From Ramazzottius varieornatus (lineage: Eukaryota > Tardigrada > Eutardigrada > Parachela > Ramazzottiidae): DNA of 64,000 bases. Positions 21,764 to 34,300 of this stretch are shown here, one piece after another. The stretch spans positions 868,001 to 932,000 of the forward strand of contig BDGG01000005.1 in assembly GCA_001949185.1 (NCBI GenBank). Direction: 5' to 3'. The notes beneath the pieces were generated by a model that worked only from the letters and a program-made list of their open reading frames with translations, was not told the origin of the DNA and made no database searches. Made by a program: the position numbers and the translations under genes. The first letter of the stretch is position 1. The number at the start of each line of letters is the position of its first letter.

Positions 21764-24328
21764 TTAGAAAACTCGTCTTGGGTCGGCCCAAGTATTTGGC
21801 TGGTGCACAGGCAGAACTACACTATCTGGAATCTCTGGAATGCGGGCTCCTTCTTCATGATCAAAGTCGTGACTTTCACCTTGATTGATTCTTCTGGACT
21901 TGCTCTCATCAACCTTTCTCGAACTATAGTCTCCTTTTGCTCGTGGTCTTCCGGGTCCATGAAGTTCTTCTTCGGTATTGGTGGGCGGACTACGGTGGAG
22001 TTCTGGCCTATGCTCTACATGGCGACGCTCGTCCTGCGCCTTCTGCCCGTGGATGGGCTCGAAGCCGTGATCCACCAGCGACGTGTCGGACATGAGGAGG
22101 AAGTCGCTAATGGGATACCTCCTGACATCGTCCAACCGCTGATTCTTGGCTCGAGGTCGTCTGGCTTCGTACTTGACGATCCTGGGCTTGACGTGGTCTT
22201 CGTGTAGTCCGTCTGGTCGATAGGGTGTGAAGGCGCTGAAACGTTCGCCGGGACCCAGCACGACATAGTAGGCGTTAGGCTCCAGGTCCTTGACGTGCTT
22301 GACGGGCCGACCACCCATCGTCACTAAACTACAGTATAACAACGCCCGTCGGGTGAAATGTACGAGCCGTGAGAAACCTTTGCAATCATACCTCATGACT
22401 GCCCCGCTCAACGGGCGTACTTTCTTTCCGACGGCGTCTTTGACGAGGTTCATGTTGAACAAGTCGAAACCTTTCAAGATAACCCGTACTGCTGAACTAA
22501 CGGCGTCTGCGTTCCGAAAAACACTATAAATTCAACCACATAAGATCTGCAATTGAAACCGATGAAAGCAAAGTGCGGCAGTAAGTACCTTACTTTATGG
22601 GGAAAATGTTCGTTGGATGGTGGCGCGCGTCGATCGCCGGCAACGTCGCACTGCGCGTAACCAATAATCTCTGAAGAATGAAAGAACGATCGTCCAAACT
22701 CAGATACAGAAATCCATGTTGAAGAAATCGCTTACGTCTTTGAAGTGAACGGTTGCGTGCTTGATGACTTTCTCAGCATGAAATAGGGCTTGAACCGCGG
22801 GACTATTCACCCTCCGTGCCGGCGGAAACCTCGGATTCTTCCGATGATGTGTATCCCCTCCGACAATGTACACTCCATTATCACGAAGTTCATGCATACC
22901 ATGCACTTCATTTCCATGCACCGGAGTGAAGACCCTGGTCACCTTCCCGAACTTGGGGCGTACCTTCTTGGTCCACTCGTCCAACACCTGATCCCAATTC
23001 TTGTACGTTCTGTTGGTCATCACGAACTTGTGGCCTACGTCCAGTGGATTTTCATTGTTGAAAATGATCATCTTCTTGGCAGTGGGAAGCTTTTTGTCCA
23101 GCGACATGGTCAATATGCCCGGCCATGTCTTTCCCGGAGCGAACTTCGTGTAATTTGGTGGATGTCTGGATGTCGCTTGTTCAGGATGACCACTCTTCGT
23201 GTGTCGTTCACTTCCGTGCTGGTCTGACCCGTAAACCAAATTCTGAAAATCATTCTTGTGTCTCGACTGAGCAGTGCTTCGTGGAGAAACTGCATCGTTG
23301 GCCGGCGAAGCGCGCTGACCCCTCGGATTGTGCTTCCTTTCTTCTCGGAAAGGCTCTTCACGAACCGAATGCTGACTTGTGCCATCCGGTCTTTTCGCTT
23401 TTATTTCCTCTTGATCATCGTTTCTTCTGGAATGTGATCTTGATCGATATTCCCTAGACTTTTGTCTCGAAGACCGTTGGCGGCTACTTCGATCGGAATA
23501 ATCAGCTTCTGACCGGTCTGTAACAGACGCATCAGATCTTGCGGAACGGGAAGCTGAGCGATGTGTGCCATGTGAAGGAGCGGCAGAGCGTTCAGAACGC
23601 GCGGAACGATCCGAACGGCCGGACCGGTCAGACCGATCTGAGAGTGCAACGGAACGGTTAGAGCCAGAAGGCCGCAGTTTTCCGTCGTTTGGATCTAGTC
23701 GGTTTTTTCTGGTGGAACTCAGGACCGGTGTGTTCGACTTCGCTCTGGAGAAATCCATTCCAACCGGAAGCAGTCTGTCTTCGTTATCTTTGGGTGCTCG
23801 CTTACTCGTGCTGAACGTCGATCCTGTCGCTGAAGGCTTGGCCGAAAGTTCAGTCGTGCTTTCAGTTATGTGTAAGGCAGACGGAACTTTTGATGGACGT
23901 TCAGGAAGTAACGGCGAGGGTTCTCGAGAAGGAGGAAGGATGGTCGAACTGGCATTGGAAGGAACATTACCCACTTCCGCCTTCGAATTGTCACCCATTT
24001 CGTCGCTCTCAACCGACTCTATCGAACTAATTTCTATCTTAGCAGCGGAGTGCGGGTCAGAACGGAGTGTGATTTTGGTAACGTGAGTTTGATGAGAATG
24101 TGAGTGTGAATGAGGATGAGGGTGTGGTGCGTGTGGGTCTAAGTGGATGGTCTGTTCATGTGGAGTGATGTCTTGATGAGAAGGTGCATTGTCGTTGCGA
24201 GATTGCGGTCCGATAATCTGGTTGACAGAGGGGAGCTTTTCAGGAGAGCGGCGTTCAGGATCAACAGGTGATTCGCATCCCGGAAGTCCACCACAGCCGG
24301 CGCGACCAGAAGGGTTAGATAATAGTGT
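21764..24328 (-). CDS. Doublecortin-domain protein, tandem paralogue with SR-like N-terminal region (5' end unresolved)
   Basis: Four exons on the minus strand are supported: 24328-22736 (531 codons, open throughout from an acceptor TTCCTTTAG), 22670-22594, 22523-22392, 22328-21764. The first exon opens with a His-rich run (HPHPHSHSHSH), then Ser/Pro-rich sequence, then an RS/RD-rich stretch (SDRSDRSGRSDRSARSERS), then the first DCX domain (MIIFNNENPLDVGHKFV, FGKVTRVFTPVHG, LRDNGVYIVGG). The second domain has NVFRNADAVSSAVRVILKGF and LEPNAYYVVLGPGERF. The C-terminal 130 residues are charged and end RRVF without the -CC of the neighbour. An ATG at 23998 (MGDNSK) is inside the open exon, but the frame stays open upstream to 24328, so an earlier start exon is likely; I could not find it. 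The stop lies 181 bp before the next gene's start, in the same orientation. Confidence 0.83.
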
Positions 24329-25307
24329 CTAAAGGAACCCGGCGGCCCGACATATATTGAGGAATAAAATACAATGATGGATATCAATTAGTAGTACAGA
24401 GAGCTTCCGGCACAAAATTACTCAAAGCTTATTAGTACATCGTTAGAAACCTTAAGTTTACTCGAAGGGCGGATCTTCGAACCCTTTCCTGGGAAAGCCG
24501 TGGTCAGAAAGACGCGATGTATTCACTGCCGTGGATCCATGGAAACTTCTGCCTAATCAAACAAAGTCGACTCGCCAAAACTCCTCTGCACCCAGCATGA
24601 GTTCTGGCGACACGACTACTCGGAATTTCGAAGCTTACTGAACGATATAGTCACTTTCCCTAACTCGAAAAGACTGAAGTCTGTGAAGGGCCCTCGACTT
24701 TTTAAATTTGGAGCTCGAGATGGTGGGGGACTTACAGTCCGCGAGCCTTTGAGCCTTTGTCAGTCAGATTCTCGAAGAGTCGCCGGCATCTGTAGTTCGA
24801 GGTCCCTCGTAGCTCTCCAGACGATGTTGATCCTGTTGTCCTTGTCCCAGTTTCAGGTGTATGATGACGAAGTGACGAAGAGCTTCATAAATCAGGGTTT
24901 TCTGAGCAGCTAATGCTGCGCTGACGTGGAATTCCTCAAGGCCGAGAGCACTCCAGAACCGATGCAGAATATGCGGTTATTCACCCATGCTGTCCTTGGA
25001 AAAACAGAAAAAACAGGTTTCTTCCGGACGTTCCTCGATACTGTCTGCCTCGTTTCTGCTGGATAGGTATTTTTGGTATAGTAAGAAAAATTCCAAGAGT
25101 TCGTTGAAAACACCTCAAAATTCGCCAGTCACCCACATTTGACACGTGCCACGTGAAATCCCTCGAATTCGCGTTGCACACGGAAGGCTATAAGACGACC
25201 TTGGTGAAACGCAGAGACCCACAGTCAACGTTTTTTCTGATAAAAACTTCATCGCCGTTTGTCGAACTAGTTTGTTCTCGGAGTTGGTCCCGGTTCCCTG
25301 ACTTATC
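24329..25307. other. Intergenic, may hide the 5' exon of the doublecortin gene
   Basis: Divergent spacer between the minus-strand doublecortin gene and the Kazal gene. A minus-strand open piece ending at a GTAAGT donor near 24733 (RRLFENLTDKGSKARGL) could be an exon, but its phase does not fit the next one. Confidence 0.3.
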
Positions 25308-25734
25308 ATGAAGTATGTCGTTGCTGTCACATTGGTCATGACCGTGTTGGTCGCCCTTTTCATCCAGCTGGAAGCCGCTCCCGCCGCCTCTGGTATGTGA
25401 AACCAATACTTGCGTTAGTGCTCTCGATTGCCGATGGTGTGTCGTTCCTAATCCTTCTTATTTCACCATCCTGTTTAAAGGCAAAGCTGTCCGCGACTGG
25501 ATGAAAGGTGGTACCAACGTTCCCTTCGACGAATCCGTCAAGGCCTCGATCAAGTCGTGCTTCAAGAAGAACTGCAAATCAAAACGTGTTACTGGTCCCC
25601 GTGTCTGCGGCGCTGATGGAAAACGCTTCAAGAACTCGTGCAAACTCACCTGCGCGCGTATGAGTGGATACACCTCCAAGCAGGTTGCTTGCCCACCGGA
25701 AACCGCTGCCACTCTAGCTGATGCCGATGAATAA
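25308..25734 (+). CDS. Small secreted Kazal-type protease-inhibitor-like protein
   Basis: Two exons, 25308-25392 and 25481-25734, phase 1 intron of 88 nt; 112 residues. Residues 1-24 (KYVVAVTLVMTVLVALFIQL core, cleavage likely after LEA) form a clear signal peptide. The mature part has six cysteines in a Kazal-like order: CFKKNC, then GPRVCGADGKRFKNSCKLTC, then a last Cys in KQVAC. The VCGxDGxxFxNxCxLxC core is the classic Kazal signature. The first spacing is compact, as in non-classical invertebrate Kazal proteins. Mature sequence before the domain is Lys-rich. Probable role: inhibition of serine proteases outside the cell; target unknown. Confidence 0.85.
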
Positions 25735-26011
25735 ACGTTTGTTTAATTTGTCTTCAAAGCGTTCTACGAGATTATACAATTTCAGTTTTGGTCGAAACAG
25801 TTACTAGTAATCTGTGATTAGAATGGTTTGTTACAATGAAAAGCTGTGTTCGTTAGGATCGAGGCGCTGAAAAAGATGGTAAAAGTTATTGTCTCGGTGT
25901 AAAAGCGGTGAATACACCCGGCTGTCTAGTAGGTTGATCGAGAAAATATTTCGTAAACACGGTAATAAAACAAGATAAAATTTGGTAAGAAATCAACCAT
26001 ATCGTTCAGAT

Positions 26012-27816
26012 TTAGTGAGCATCTAGAATAATTTGGCGAACAGTTTTCTGACGATGTTGTGGATAGATCAAAGGGTCCGGAGCTTCCTGGTTCAGTAGCT
26101 GGTCATGATAAGCTTCGATCCTGAAATCCTTGAAATCCTTGCGGAGAACCTTTCGGAGGTCATCTTCCTTTCGAACACCTACAAGAAGTGACCAGTCAGC
26201 TTTGGTCTAGACTGTGAAGTGGTGAACTCAAGAAAAACCGTACGTTGTTGAATGATCTCGAACTTTCTTGCCACTGTCGGAATACTCAAGCTGAACAAAA
26301 TTAGCCCGACTACTGCCGACACGCATGCGATCAGGTGACCAACATTCCCTTTCGGGTAATAGTCCCCATACCCGGTGGACGTCAGCGTGATTACGCCCCA
26401 GTAGAAGCTAAGCGGAATACTGGTGAAGATCGTGTCAGGTACTTCGGCGATCTCTGCGTAGTACGTCGCGGAAGAGAGGATCACAGTGGAGATGACCAGA
26501 AGCACGGCAAGTAGGTACAGCTCAGCAGCGGCTGCCTTGACAGTCAAAACGAAGATCTGCATCGTTTTCCATTGCCTCGTCACACGGAAGAGCCGGAGGA
26601 AGCGAACGATGCGAAAGATCCTGAGAGCGGCTAGAGCATCGGACTTGTGGACTCCACCGAGGGACCCTACGATGAAAGTGACGACGGTGATGAAGTAAGG
26701 GATCGTGGAGAGAACGTCGACGAAGTTGTGGATACGGAAGAAGAACTGCTTCTTGGTGATGGAAACGGAGAATCTTACGGACAAGTCGATGACTACCCAA
26801 ATAATGCAGGCCGTTTCGATTGCGAAAAATGGACTCTTCGTAGCGTAGGAGTACATATCCACCTGAGCAAACGGATCGCTTTGATTGAACAACGAAGCTA
26901 AGGTTGCCGCTTCCAACTGAGTCTCATTCTCTGCAATGGAAAAACCATAGCGAGCGAGTTTCAGGCCGTACCCACCGAAACGAGCGGTCAATATCAACAG
27001 GTGGTTATGGCAAGCCACACGAGTCACTTGAATAAAACCACAACAAACTGCAAAACAGCGCTGCAGCCGTGAATCAACAATCAAGCACCTGAGTGATGTT
27101 AAGCACTAACCGATTGATCCTTCCAAGGTGTCTCCTCTCTTCATTCCAGGCAGCGTTTCCACGCAGAAAGCAACGATGGATACGATGACGACGATCCCAT
27201 TGAGCCAGGCCACAAAGTATGCAGCCCAGGAGGATTGCGGATCCTCAAATAATAACCAGAGCTTCCTCCTGAGTGGCTGGTCCGGCACATGGCGCACTGG
27301 ATGTTCAAACAGATGCTCGTCTCGGAACAGCCTCTTCAACGCCGTTTCTCCCATCCCAAAAAACTTGATTTCCTCCAGGAATTCTTCGAACGACACTCGC
27401 GGTGGCTTGATAAGTTCTCCTCCATTATGATAATACCTGGAAGGAAAACACAGCGTCCAAAATGCTTAAAGTATCTGAAAAGCTCGAGAAGTTGATACAT
27501 ACTCGAGGATGGCCGGAAACGAGTCACGCGGTCGTTCGAAGAAGTACTCATTGGTGTCAGGATCGAAGAAGCGATTCCTTATCGCGGGGTTACCCAGCAG
27601 CGTTTCTGGATACTTTTCCAATGTGCCCACACGCGCTTCGTACTTTCGGCCACTGACGTTGATAGTTATACGATCCATCCGTTTAAAAGTCCGAGAAAGG
27701 CAATAATGCTCGGCTCTTTTCTCGGTGCAACTGGGACACATGGTGGTATTGGTGGCAACACTGATGCTCGGTTTCCTGGTGGGGGTACCGGTGCTCGCAA
27801 TACGGTCTTCGTCCAT
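26012..27816 (-). CDS. Voltage-gated K+ channel, Shaker-like, with TSTGYGD filter
   Basis: Four exons on the minus strand: 27816-27503, 27436-27111, 26930-26244, 26178-26012; 497 residues. N-terminal T1 tetramerisation domain (RITINVSGRKYEARVG, NEYFFERPRDSFPAIL, then FLEEIKFFGMGE), six membrane segments, a full S4 with six basic residues every third position (RIFRIVRFLRLFRVTR, about 317-332), and pore with selectivity sequence TSTGYGD at about 397-403 where nearly all Kv channels have TTVGYGD. S6 reads LSLSIPTVARKFEII, lacking the PVP kink of Shaker. The cytoplasmic C-terminus is only about 55 residues with no PDZ-ligand end. Known role: K+ efflux in excitable cells. The adjacent gene has the same terminal intron position and phase, so the two are tandem duplicates. 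Confidence 0.9.
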
Positions 27817-28580
27817 TGCTACGAGGATTGACTTCCGGTTTCAGGCTCCGGCTGACAATCAAGGATCTCCTTGTTCTTTCTGCTGCTTTGACCAGCTGAT
27901 CATGCAGCTGCCACGGTCAAACTGAAGCGCGACAAGAAAAGCGGCTTATGATAGGCACCAGACGTTGAGTTTCTCTCGAAAGACAGCAGACTTGTTTGAA
28001 GTTCGTGTCTTCGCTCTTCAGCCAAAAATAGGTCTTACCGATACCCGCCGAAACTACTGCGTTTTTACGAAAACAGCCTCGAGGTTCTAGCTAGACAAAC
28101 ACTGTCTACTATATGCCAATTTAGTGGCACAGTTCGATGCTATCTGACGCGTTCAGACCAGCTAAACAACACCAGACTATGGTGTTATCTGATCGTTGGG
28201 TCGACGGAGTACCACGACAGGAATAAAGAAACCCTAACCTTGAAGATCAAACATCATGGCGGTGGGTCGCCACCATTTCGGCTTCTTTCTACTCTCACAG
28301 GAAAGAACCTCTACAAGCTTACTGAAGGCCCGAACCTTGACATAAAACTGCTTTATGGGTTGGGAAAGCAACTGAAACAAAGCGAGTCCACATTGCAAGC
28401 ACGATCTCGCAATTAAAGCGTAAGATAAATCTACCATAAACTGTCGCCAAACAGAAATCAAGGAACATACGCACAATCTCAACAATACTGAAAAAGAAAT
28501 ATTTTACGATTCACGGGTATTGTCAGACCGGCTGGTAGAAACCACCGACACATCGAACTCTGAAAAGCCAGTCGAAGATC
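27817..28580. other. Spacer between tandem Kv genes
   Basis: No coding similarity to the channels or anything else was seen. It must hold the promoter of the downstream minus-strand channel gene. Confidence 0.4.
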
Positions 28581-30100
28581 TCAGACGGTAAAGGTGGACC
28601 TGCCGTTGAGCTTCCCGATCCATGTTTGGACACGCATCAGTCCACCTCGGTGCATGTAGTCGTCCTTTTTCTCTTGGGCCCTTTCTGGATGAATGATCAA
28701 CGTTCTTATCCGGTCTTCGTTCCTAGCACCTAAACAAGCCCATAGAGGCACATTCTATCAATTGAAAAATTCGTGCAACAACGTCCTTTGGAGCTGTACA
28801 TTCTTACGTTGGTAAACTAGATCGTAGTTTCTGGCGACAGCGGGAATACTCAGCGGAAGTACGACAGACCCAACGGCTGCGCACAGGCAGGCCACGAACA
28901 TTCCCCAAGGTCCTTTCGGTGTGAAGTCACCATATCCGACCTGCAAAACAACACCAGTAAACACAGTGTGGAATACAGATACTAGAAAGGAAACGGGTGT
29001 ACCGTGGTCAAAGTGATGAAGGCCCAGTAGAAAGCCCCAGGAATACTCTGGAACAACGTATCTGTTCGACTTAGTTCCGCGTAGTAGATTGCAGCGGCGA
29101 AAAAGACCACACAGATCATCAGAAGGATCAGCAAAAGCCCGATTTCCCACAAGGAGTTGACAACAGTCTTCAGCAGGATGCGGACACCCCGGAAGTGATG
29201 GGTCATCCTCATACGGAGCAGTCTCACCACTCGGAGTTCGCTTAACACAGCAGCAGCCGGTGCGAATTTCTCGTGTTGGTAGCTTGCGATATAAATCAGT
29301 TCGACGTAAAAAGGGACTACTGCTAGTAAATCGATAATATTCCTCATCTGAAGAAAGAATTTCTTCTTGATGGGAGAAACAATGAACCGGGTTACCAACT
29401 CAACCGTGAAGTACACCGTGCAGAAAGCCTCTATTTGGAAGAACGGGTTGGACGCTGCGACTTTGAAAGCCGGAAGTTCCACCAGGTTGTATCTTCTGAA
29501 GATATTGTAGCTGTTGTAGACACCGGGGATGGTCTCTGCGCAGGTGGCTGCCACAGAGAGTATAGCGACGAAGACGCTAACAACGGAAATCAGTCTTGCA
29601 GTGACCGAGCTGGTGTCGTTTTCCAAAAGCAGCCAGATCTTGCGTTGCAGTTCGTTCTTCGGGGCTATTCGTTGATGGAGGAACACTTGTTCGTTCCGAA
29701 ACCATGCTTTCGTGGCGTCTTCGCCCAGGTTGAAGAATTCGATCTCAGCGAGGAAGACGTCGATGGTGACGCCTTCGGGACGACGGAGTTGGCCACCGTT
29801 GATGAAGTAGTTGAAGATGGCGTTGAAGGCGTCAGGATTCCGTTCGAAGAAGTACTCGTGGCGGTGAGAGTCGTAGTGGTGAATGCGTTGGTGGGGATCG
29901 CCCAGAAGGGAAGTAGGGAAGAGGTTTATGGTGTTTTGCGAAATTTCGAAGATTTGCCCACTAACATTGATACGCACACGGGGATTCTTTATGAAGAATG
30001 ATCCACATGACGAACAGGTGTCCTCTTCCAGTAACTCCTGGAGATTGCTTGTCGATGCCCCAACCGTGAAAGTATTGACCGTGGGATGTACGGAAACCAT
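28581..30100 (-). CDS. Voltage-gated K+ channel, Shaker-like, with shortened S4
   Basis: Three coding exons on the minus strand: 30100-29003, 28940-28808, 28729-28581; 459 residues. The ATG at 30100 follows an acceptor (TTTCTTTGCAG, exon from 30102), so a non-coding first exon lies upstream. T1 domain: RVRINVSGQIFEISQ, HEYFFERNPDAFNAIFNYF, FLAEIEFFNLGED. The pore has the normal TTVGYGDFTP, split by an intron exactly after the two Thr codons. S4 is atypical: RVVRLLRMRMTHHFRG (about 290-305) lacks part of the every-third-residue Arg series of Shaker. S6 is LPLSIPAVARNYDLVY, again without PVP. The short C-tail (RARNEDRIRTLI) parallels that of the neighbouring channel (RVRKEDDLRKVL), both after a phase-1 intron. 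The altered sensor suggests shifted or weak voltage dependence; this is inference. Confidence 0.9.
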
Positions 30101-30102
30101 AT

Positions 30103-31363
30103 CTGCAAAGAAATCAATTCGACAGTCAGCCCTAATTGCAGTTAGCTTAACACACCTGTTGACTGTCACGAGCTGCTATAGACCAAGCGCGCCTTCACCA
30201 TATCACCGGAGTCGTCCGGATCCGTGGAGAAGCTCTCGGCCGTCTGTAATCCACTGCTCTTCGCCACTGTACACACCAGTGTCGTTCCGCCAGGTATGTG
30301 TAGCGAGGTGTAGAGACTTCCGACTTGCAGATCGCAAAAACCAGCGAAGGTAAACAAGCATACGAGTATCGATTAGTCGAACATGGATTAGGTATAACCA
30401 CATTTACCAGGACAAATCACATATGAGTAATATAACGCAATATGATGTACACGACATGACTTACTGTGTGACTGTGTCCACGATGAGGAACGTTCTCCAA
30501 TTTCCAGTCTAGTTCTCCGGTTCTCCTGTTTCGCCATGACCTCCATGACATCCTGTAGTCTGGATCGACTCCTCCCACATTTTTGACCGTAGTCACCGTA
30601 CCTTGACTTGGCACGTACGCTTCACGGTTCGGCCGAGAATCTGGCCCGCGATGATTCTGTTTCCTCGGGGCCTTTACCCGAGATACATGGCTCCTTCTTC
30701 TCACTCCCTTGGCTAGCTCTGCGGAATGTTCTACCCGTCTTCCATTCCCTGATATTCAAGTGTCCCTCCAGCAATCACGGATCTGCGGGGCACTTTTCCC
30801 ATTTTCTAGAACATAAAACTTGAATATAATTCCATTTTCGCCAACAATCGCTTGGAGAAACAACGATAAAATAGCACTTCCGGTCACCGTGACCATGAAA
30901 GGATGCACGAGGTCTCCAGTTGGTGTACTACGTGCACGCCCATGCCGCCTATGCGCCGCTGTTGTGGGGGCGCATTAACAAAGCATGCGCGGAACATGCG
31001 CATAGGCGAGCAGCAGACTCGAAAGTTGAAACAAGCAGTAAGGTTGTGCCAATCAAAACGATGTGCCACGCTAACGCACCGTTGATTGACGGGTTCAGTT
31101 AGATCACAGAGCCAATTCTCATCTGGCTGAACCATAAATGATTGAGTCGAACCGGGATGGAGGGCTTTTAAACGACGGATTTCTTTCAGCAATTTCGTAC
31201 GACGTGTGTTTCCTTCTCTCGGCGGAACTGCTCCTGTCTCATCCATCTTTGCTTCCATTCCCATCGAGCTGGTTAGAGAGCTTCCAGGAAGACATTAGAG
31301 ACATCAAAGATCTGATTTGCAGTATTCCTCCTTGCCAGAACATTCTGCAATTGATCGACTAGG
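30103..31363. other. Divergent spacer Kv channel / glycogenin
   Basis: Expected to contain the non-coding first exon of the Kv gene and both promoters. A short GC-rich hairpin is at 30946-31008. No gene seen. Confidence 0.4.
30946..31008. repeat. Short GC-rich hairpin
   Basis: Arms CGCCTATGCGC (30946-30956) and GCGCATAGGCG (30998-31008), exact, 41 bp apart, between the Kv channel and glycogenin genes. Confidence 0.5.
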
Positions 31364-34300
31364 ATGGCAGCCAGAGGTACGTTCTGGAAACAATCAGCTG
31401 ATTTCACACTAACTTCGTATCCTGCTTCGCGCTGTGTTTTCCGGTGAAGTCCAGGAAATTTCAGATGAGGGAAAGATAACTGCTCACCAAGGTTTTTCTT
31501 GCAGAAGCGTTTGTGACGCTGGCGACGAACGATTCGTACAGTTTGGGAGCACTTGTCCTGGGACATTCCTTGAGAAATGTGGGAACAACCCGCGCCTTGC
31601 ATGTTCTCATCACTCCCGGAGTTACACAAGCCATGAGGTAACTGTTTAGTCTTTCGTTTAGTCTTCAAATTCTGATCATTTTGAAGGTGGAAATGTTTTG
31701 AGATGGGAGGAAGCGGCTCCCTGAGAACTTGTTCAGTTCGTAAAACGTACTTTTCCGGTTGCGGTATGAGTGCAGTTTCCTGCGCTACGGTACACACCGC
31801 TGTAGGGTTTTCGTGTGGGGGAAAGCTTGATTGACCGGAAAATTCCCCAACCATTGATTTTGCCGGTACGGTATCCTCACACCGCAGAAAGCTTTCCAGT
31901 AATCTTAGACGCTTCCTGTGAATGCAGGGAGCCTGTGCTCGAGACGTCGAGCCACGTCTGTTCTAAATTTAGAAGCATCTCACCGGCTGCTTACGCTGAT
32001 GCTCATGATGTTGTCAGCTGAAGAAAATTACATCATAGAAAACGCAGCGTCGAGGATCTTGACTGTGAATGAGTGAGTTGTAGCATGGGCTAGTTCCCTA
32101 ATTCGTTTCTCTGTTTGCAGAACTCAGCTATCTAAAGTTTACGATGTCGTCACCTTGGTTGATGTACTTGACTCCCAAGACGAGGCAAACTTGGCACTTC
32201 TGTCTCGACCTGAACTTGGTGTGACACTGACAAAGCTTCACGCCTGGAATCTGACGACATACACCAAGGCAGTCTTCCTGGATGCCGACGCTCTGGTAAC
32301 TATTTCGCAGTCACGGCATTTCGCGTCTTTCATTTTTCGAACTGCTCTTCAGTGTCCCTTGTCTTTCGAGCATTATTTTATCTACTCATCAGATTGAAGA
32401 GGAAATTTATAATATATTCCGTATCTTCTTGCAGGTTTTGCAGAACGTCGACGAGCTTTTCGACAGAGACGAACTATCAGCAGCTCCCGATGTTGGCTGG
32501 CCCGATTGCTTCAACACTGGTGTCTTCGTCTTCCGACCTTCCACACAGACTTTTCATGCCCTTATCGAACATGCCGTTCAGAAAGGATCTTTTGATGGTA
32601 AGCCTAGAACCTTTTTCGCACACGGCCCCAGCTTGGATAGCTTGAACAGCAGAGTATTCTCCCCTTAGGTGGCGATCAAGGCCTTCTTAACAGTTTCTTC
32701 AGTGATTGGGCCACAACAGATATCCGCAAGCATCTGCCCTTCATTTACAACATGGTTGCCACTGTCGTTTACAGCTACGCACCTGCCTTCAAAGAGTAAT
32801 TTCCATCAGAGTCTTTGGTTTTATCATGGCTTACGACAAGTGTGTATAATGTGGTTCTTCTTGCAGGTATGGCAAGAACGTCAAGATTGTGCACTTCCTG
32901 GGCAGCACTAAGCCATGGCATCAGCAGGCTGGCCCTTCTACCGGCTCCTCCGCAGTATTAGGCAACTTCCTCCAGATGTGGTGGGACCTTTTCAACTCGC
33001 ATGTGCGCGGTCAGCTGGAAGGAAACCTGGTAGGTGGCTGAACGTTACTTTTCATGCGACCATCGAGGTGGTTTATTACCAGATGGCCAGAAGTGGTAAA
33101 CGAGGTATATCCAGGGTTGCACGACGAGCTAACCAGCATCTGAAACATGCAACAAATCATGATAAAACAGGTTTTGATGTCACGCGAGCACGCTTCCGGT
33201 TGGTGGGCTTTCCACTACGCGAGCTCGTGGGCGACATTACTGTCTGGGTTCAAGCCGATCGACCGATACAGTAGTCTTTGCTTTTATCTGAAGTTGAGAT
33301 TATCCTTTTTGTCTGTCTTATAGGCTGGATTAGCCGGTAGCTTCAGTCGCTTGGACTTGGGTTCGGGCTCGGAGGCACGCATTGGTCAACTTCCGCCACG
33401 CCAGAGCCAGCGTAGCGACTGGGAGGCAGGCCACATTGACTATCTGGGCGAGGATCGTTTTGATAACATTCAGAACACGATCAATCGCTCCATCGGTGGT
33501 GGCCCGACTCGTGAACGCACTCCACCTCAGACACAGTCACAACCACAGACTTCGCAGCAACAGCAGGGGTCTCAGCAGCAGACACGACAGACTAGTCCTC
33601 CGCAACAGCAGCAAGAACAGCAGACACAACAGTCCAGTGGTGAGTCTGGACAACAGTCCCAATCACAGTCGGTCCGAGTTGAAAGTCATGCTGCTGGTGT
33701 TGGTGCCGTTGCTGGTGGAGCTGCGGCTGTCCAGGGAGGAAGACAACAGAGTCCTCCGACACAGACTGAGCAACAGCAGTCTGGGCAACAGCAGTCTGGG
33801 CAACAGCATGGTAGCCAGCAGATTCAGCAGGGAAGACAGCCCAGTCCTTCTTCGCAGACCGGACAGTCCACAAGTGTGCCGACCAAGTCTGAATCGCGTG
33901 TGGTGGCTGCCGAGGATGAACGTGATCGTCTTCATACGGTCAGTACTGGTGCGGGACAAGGTCAAGGACAGGCTCAGGGACAACAGGGTGATCGACAAGC
34001 CAGTCCTCCAGTTCAGCAGCCCGGTGGTCACCTGCAGACTTTGCAGAGTATTCGTACCGGCCAACATCGACCCGCTCAAGACCAGCAGGGACAACATGGA
34101 AGTGGACAGCAGTTTGGTCAGCCACAGGGGCAAGAGGCTCAGCACGACCAGCAGGGCCACGCTTCGGCTCACCAAGGACAGCAGCAACAAGTACTACAGG
34201 GCGCTCGCCAGGTTAGCCCGCCTGTTGGCCAGCAGTCTGGTGGACAAGGACAACACACCCAGCAGGGCCATCCACAGCAACAAGGACACCCTATGGGCCA

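Noticed and set aside
29435-30001. Plus-strand open frame of 188 residues opposite the Kv channel
   Set aside because: Exact antisense of the conserved T1 and S1 exon; acidic Val/Glu-rich composition typical of antisense frames.
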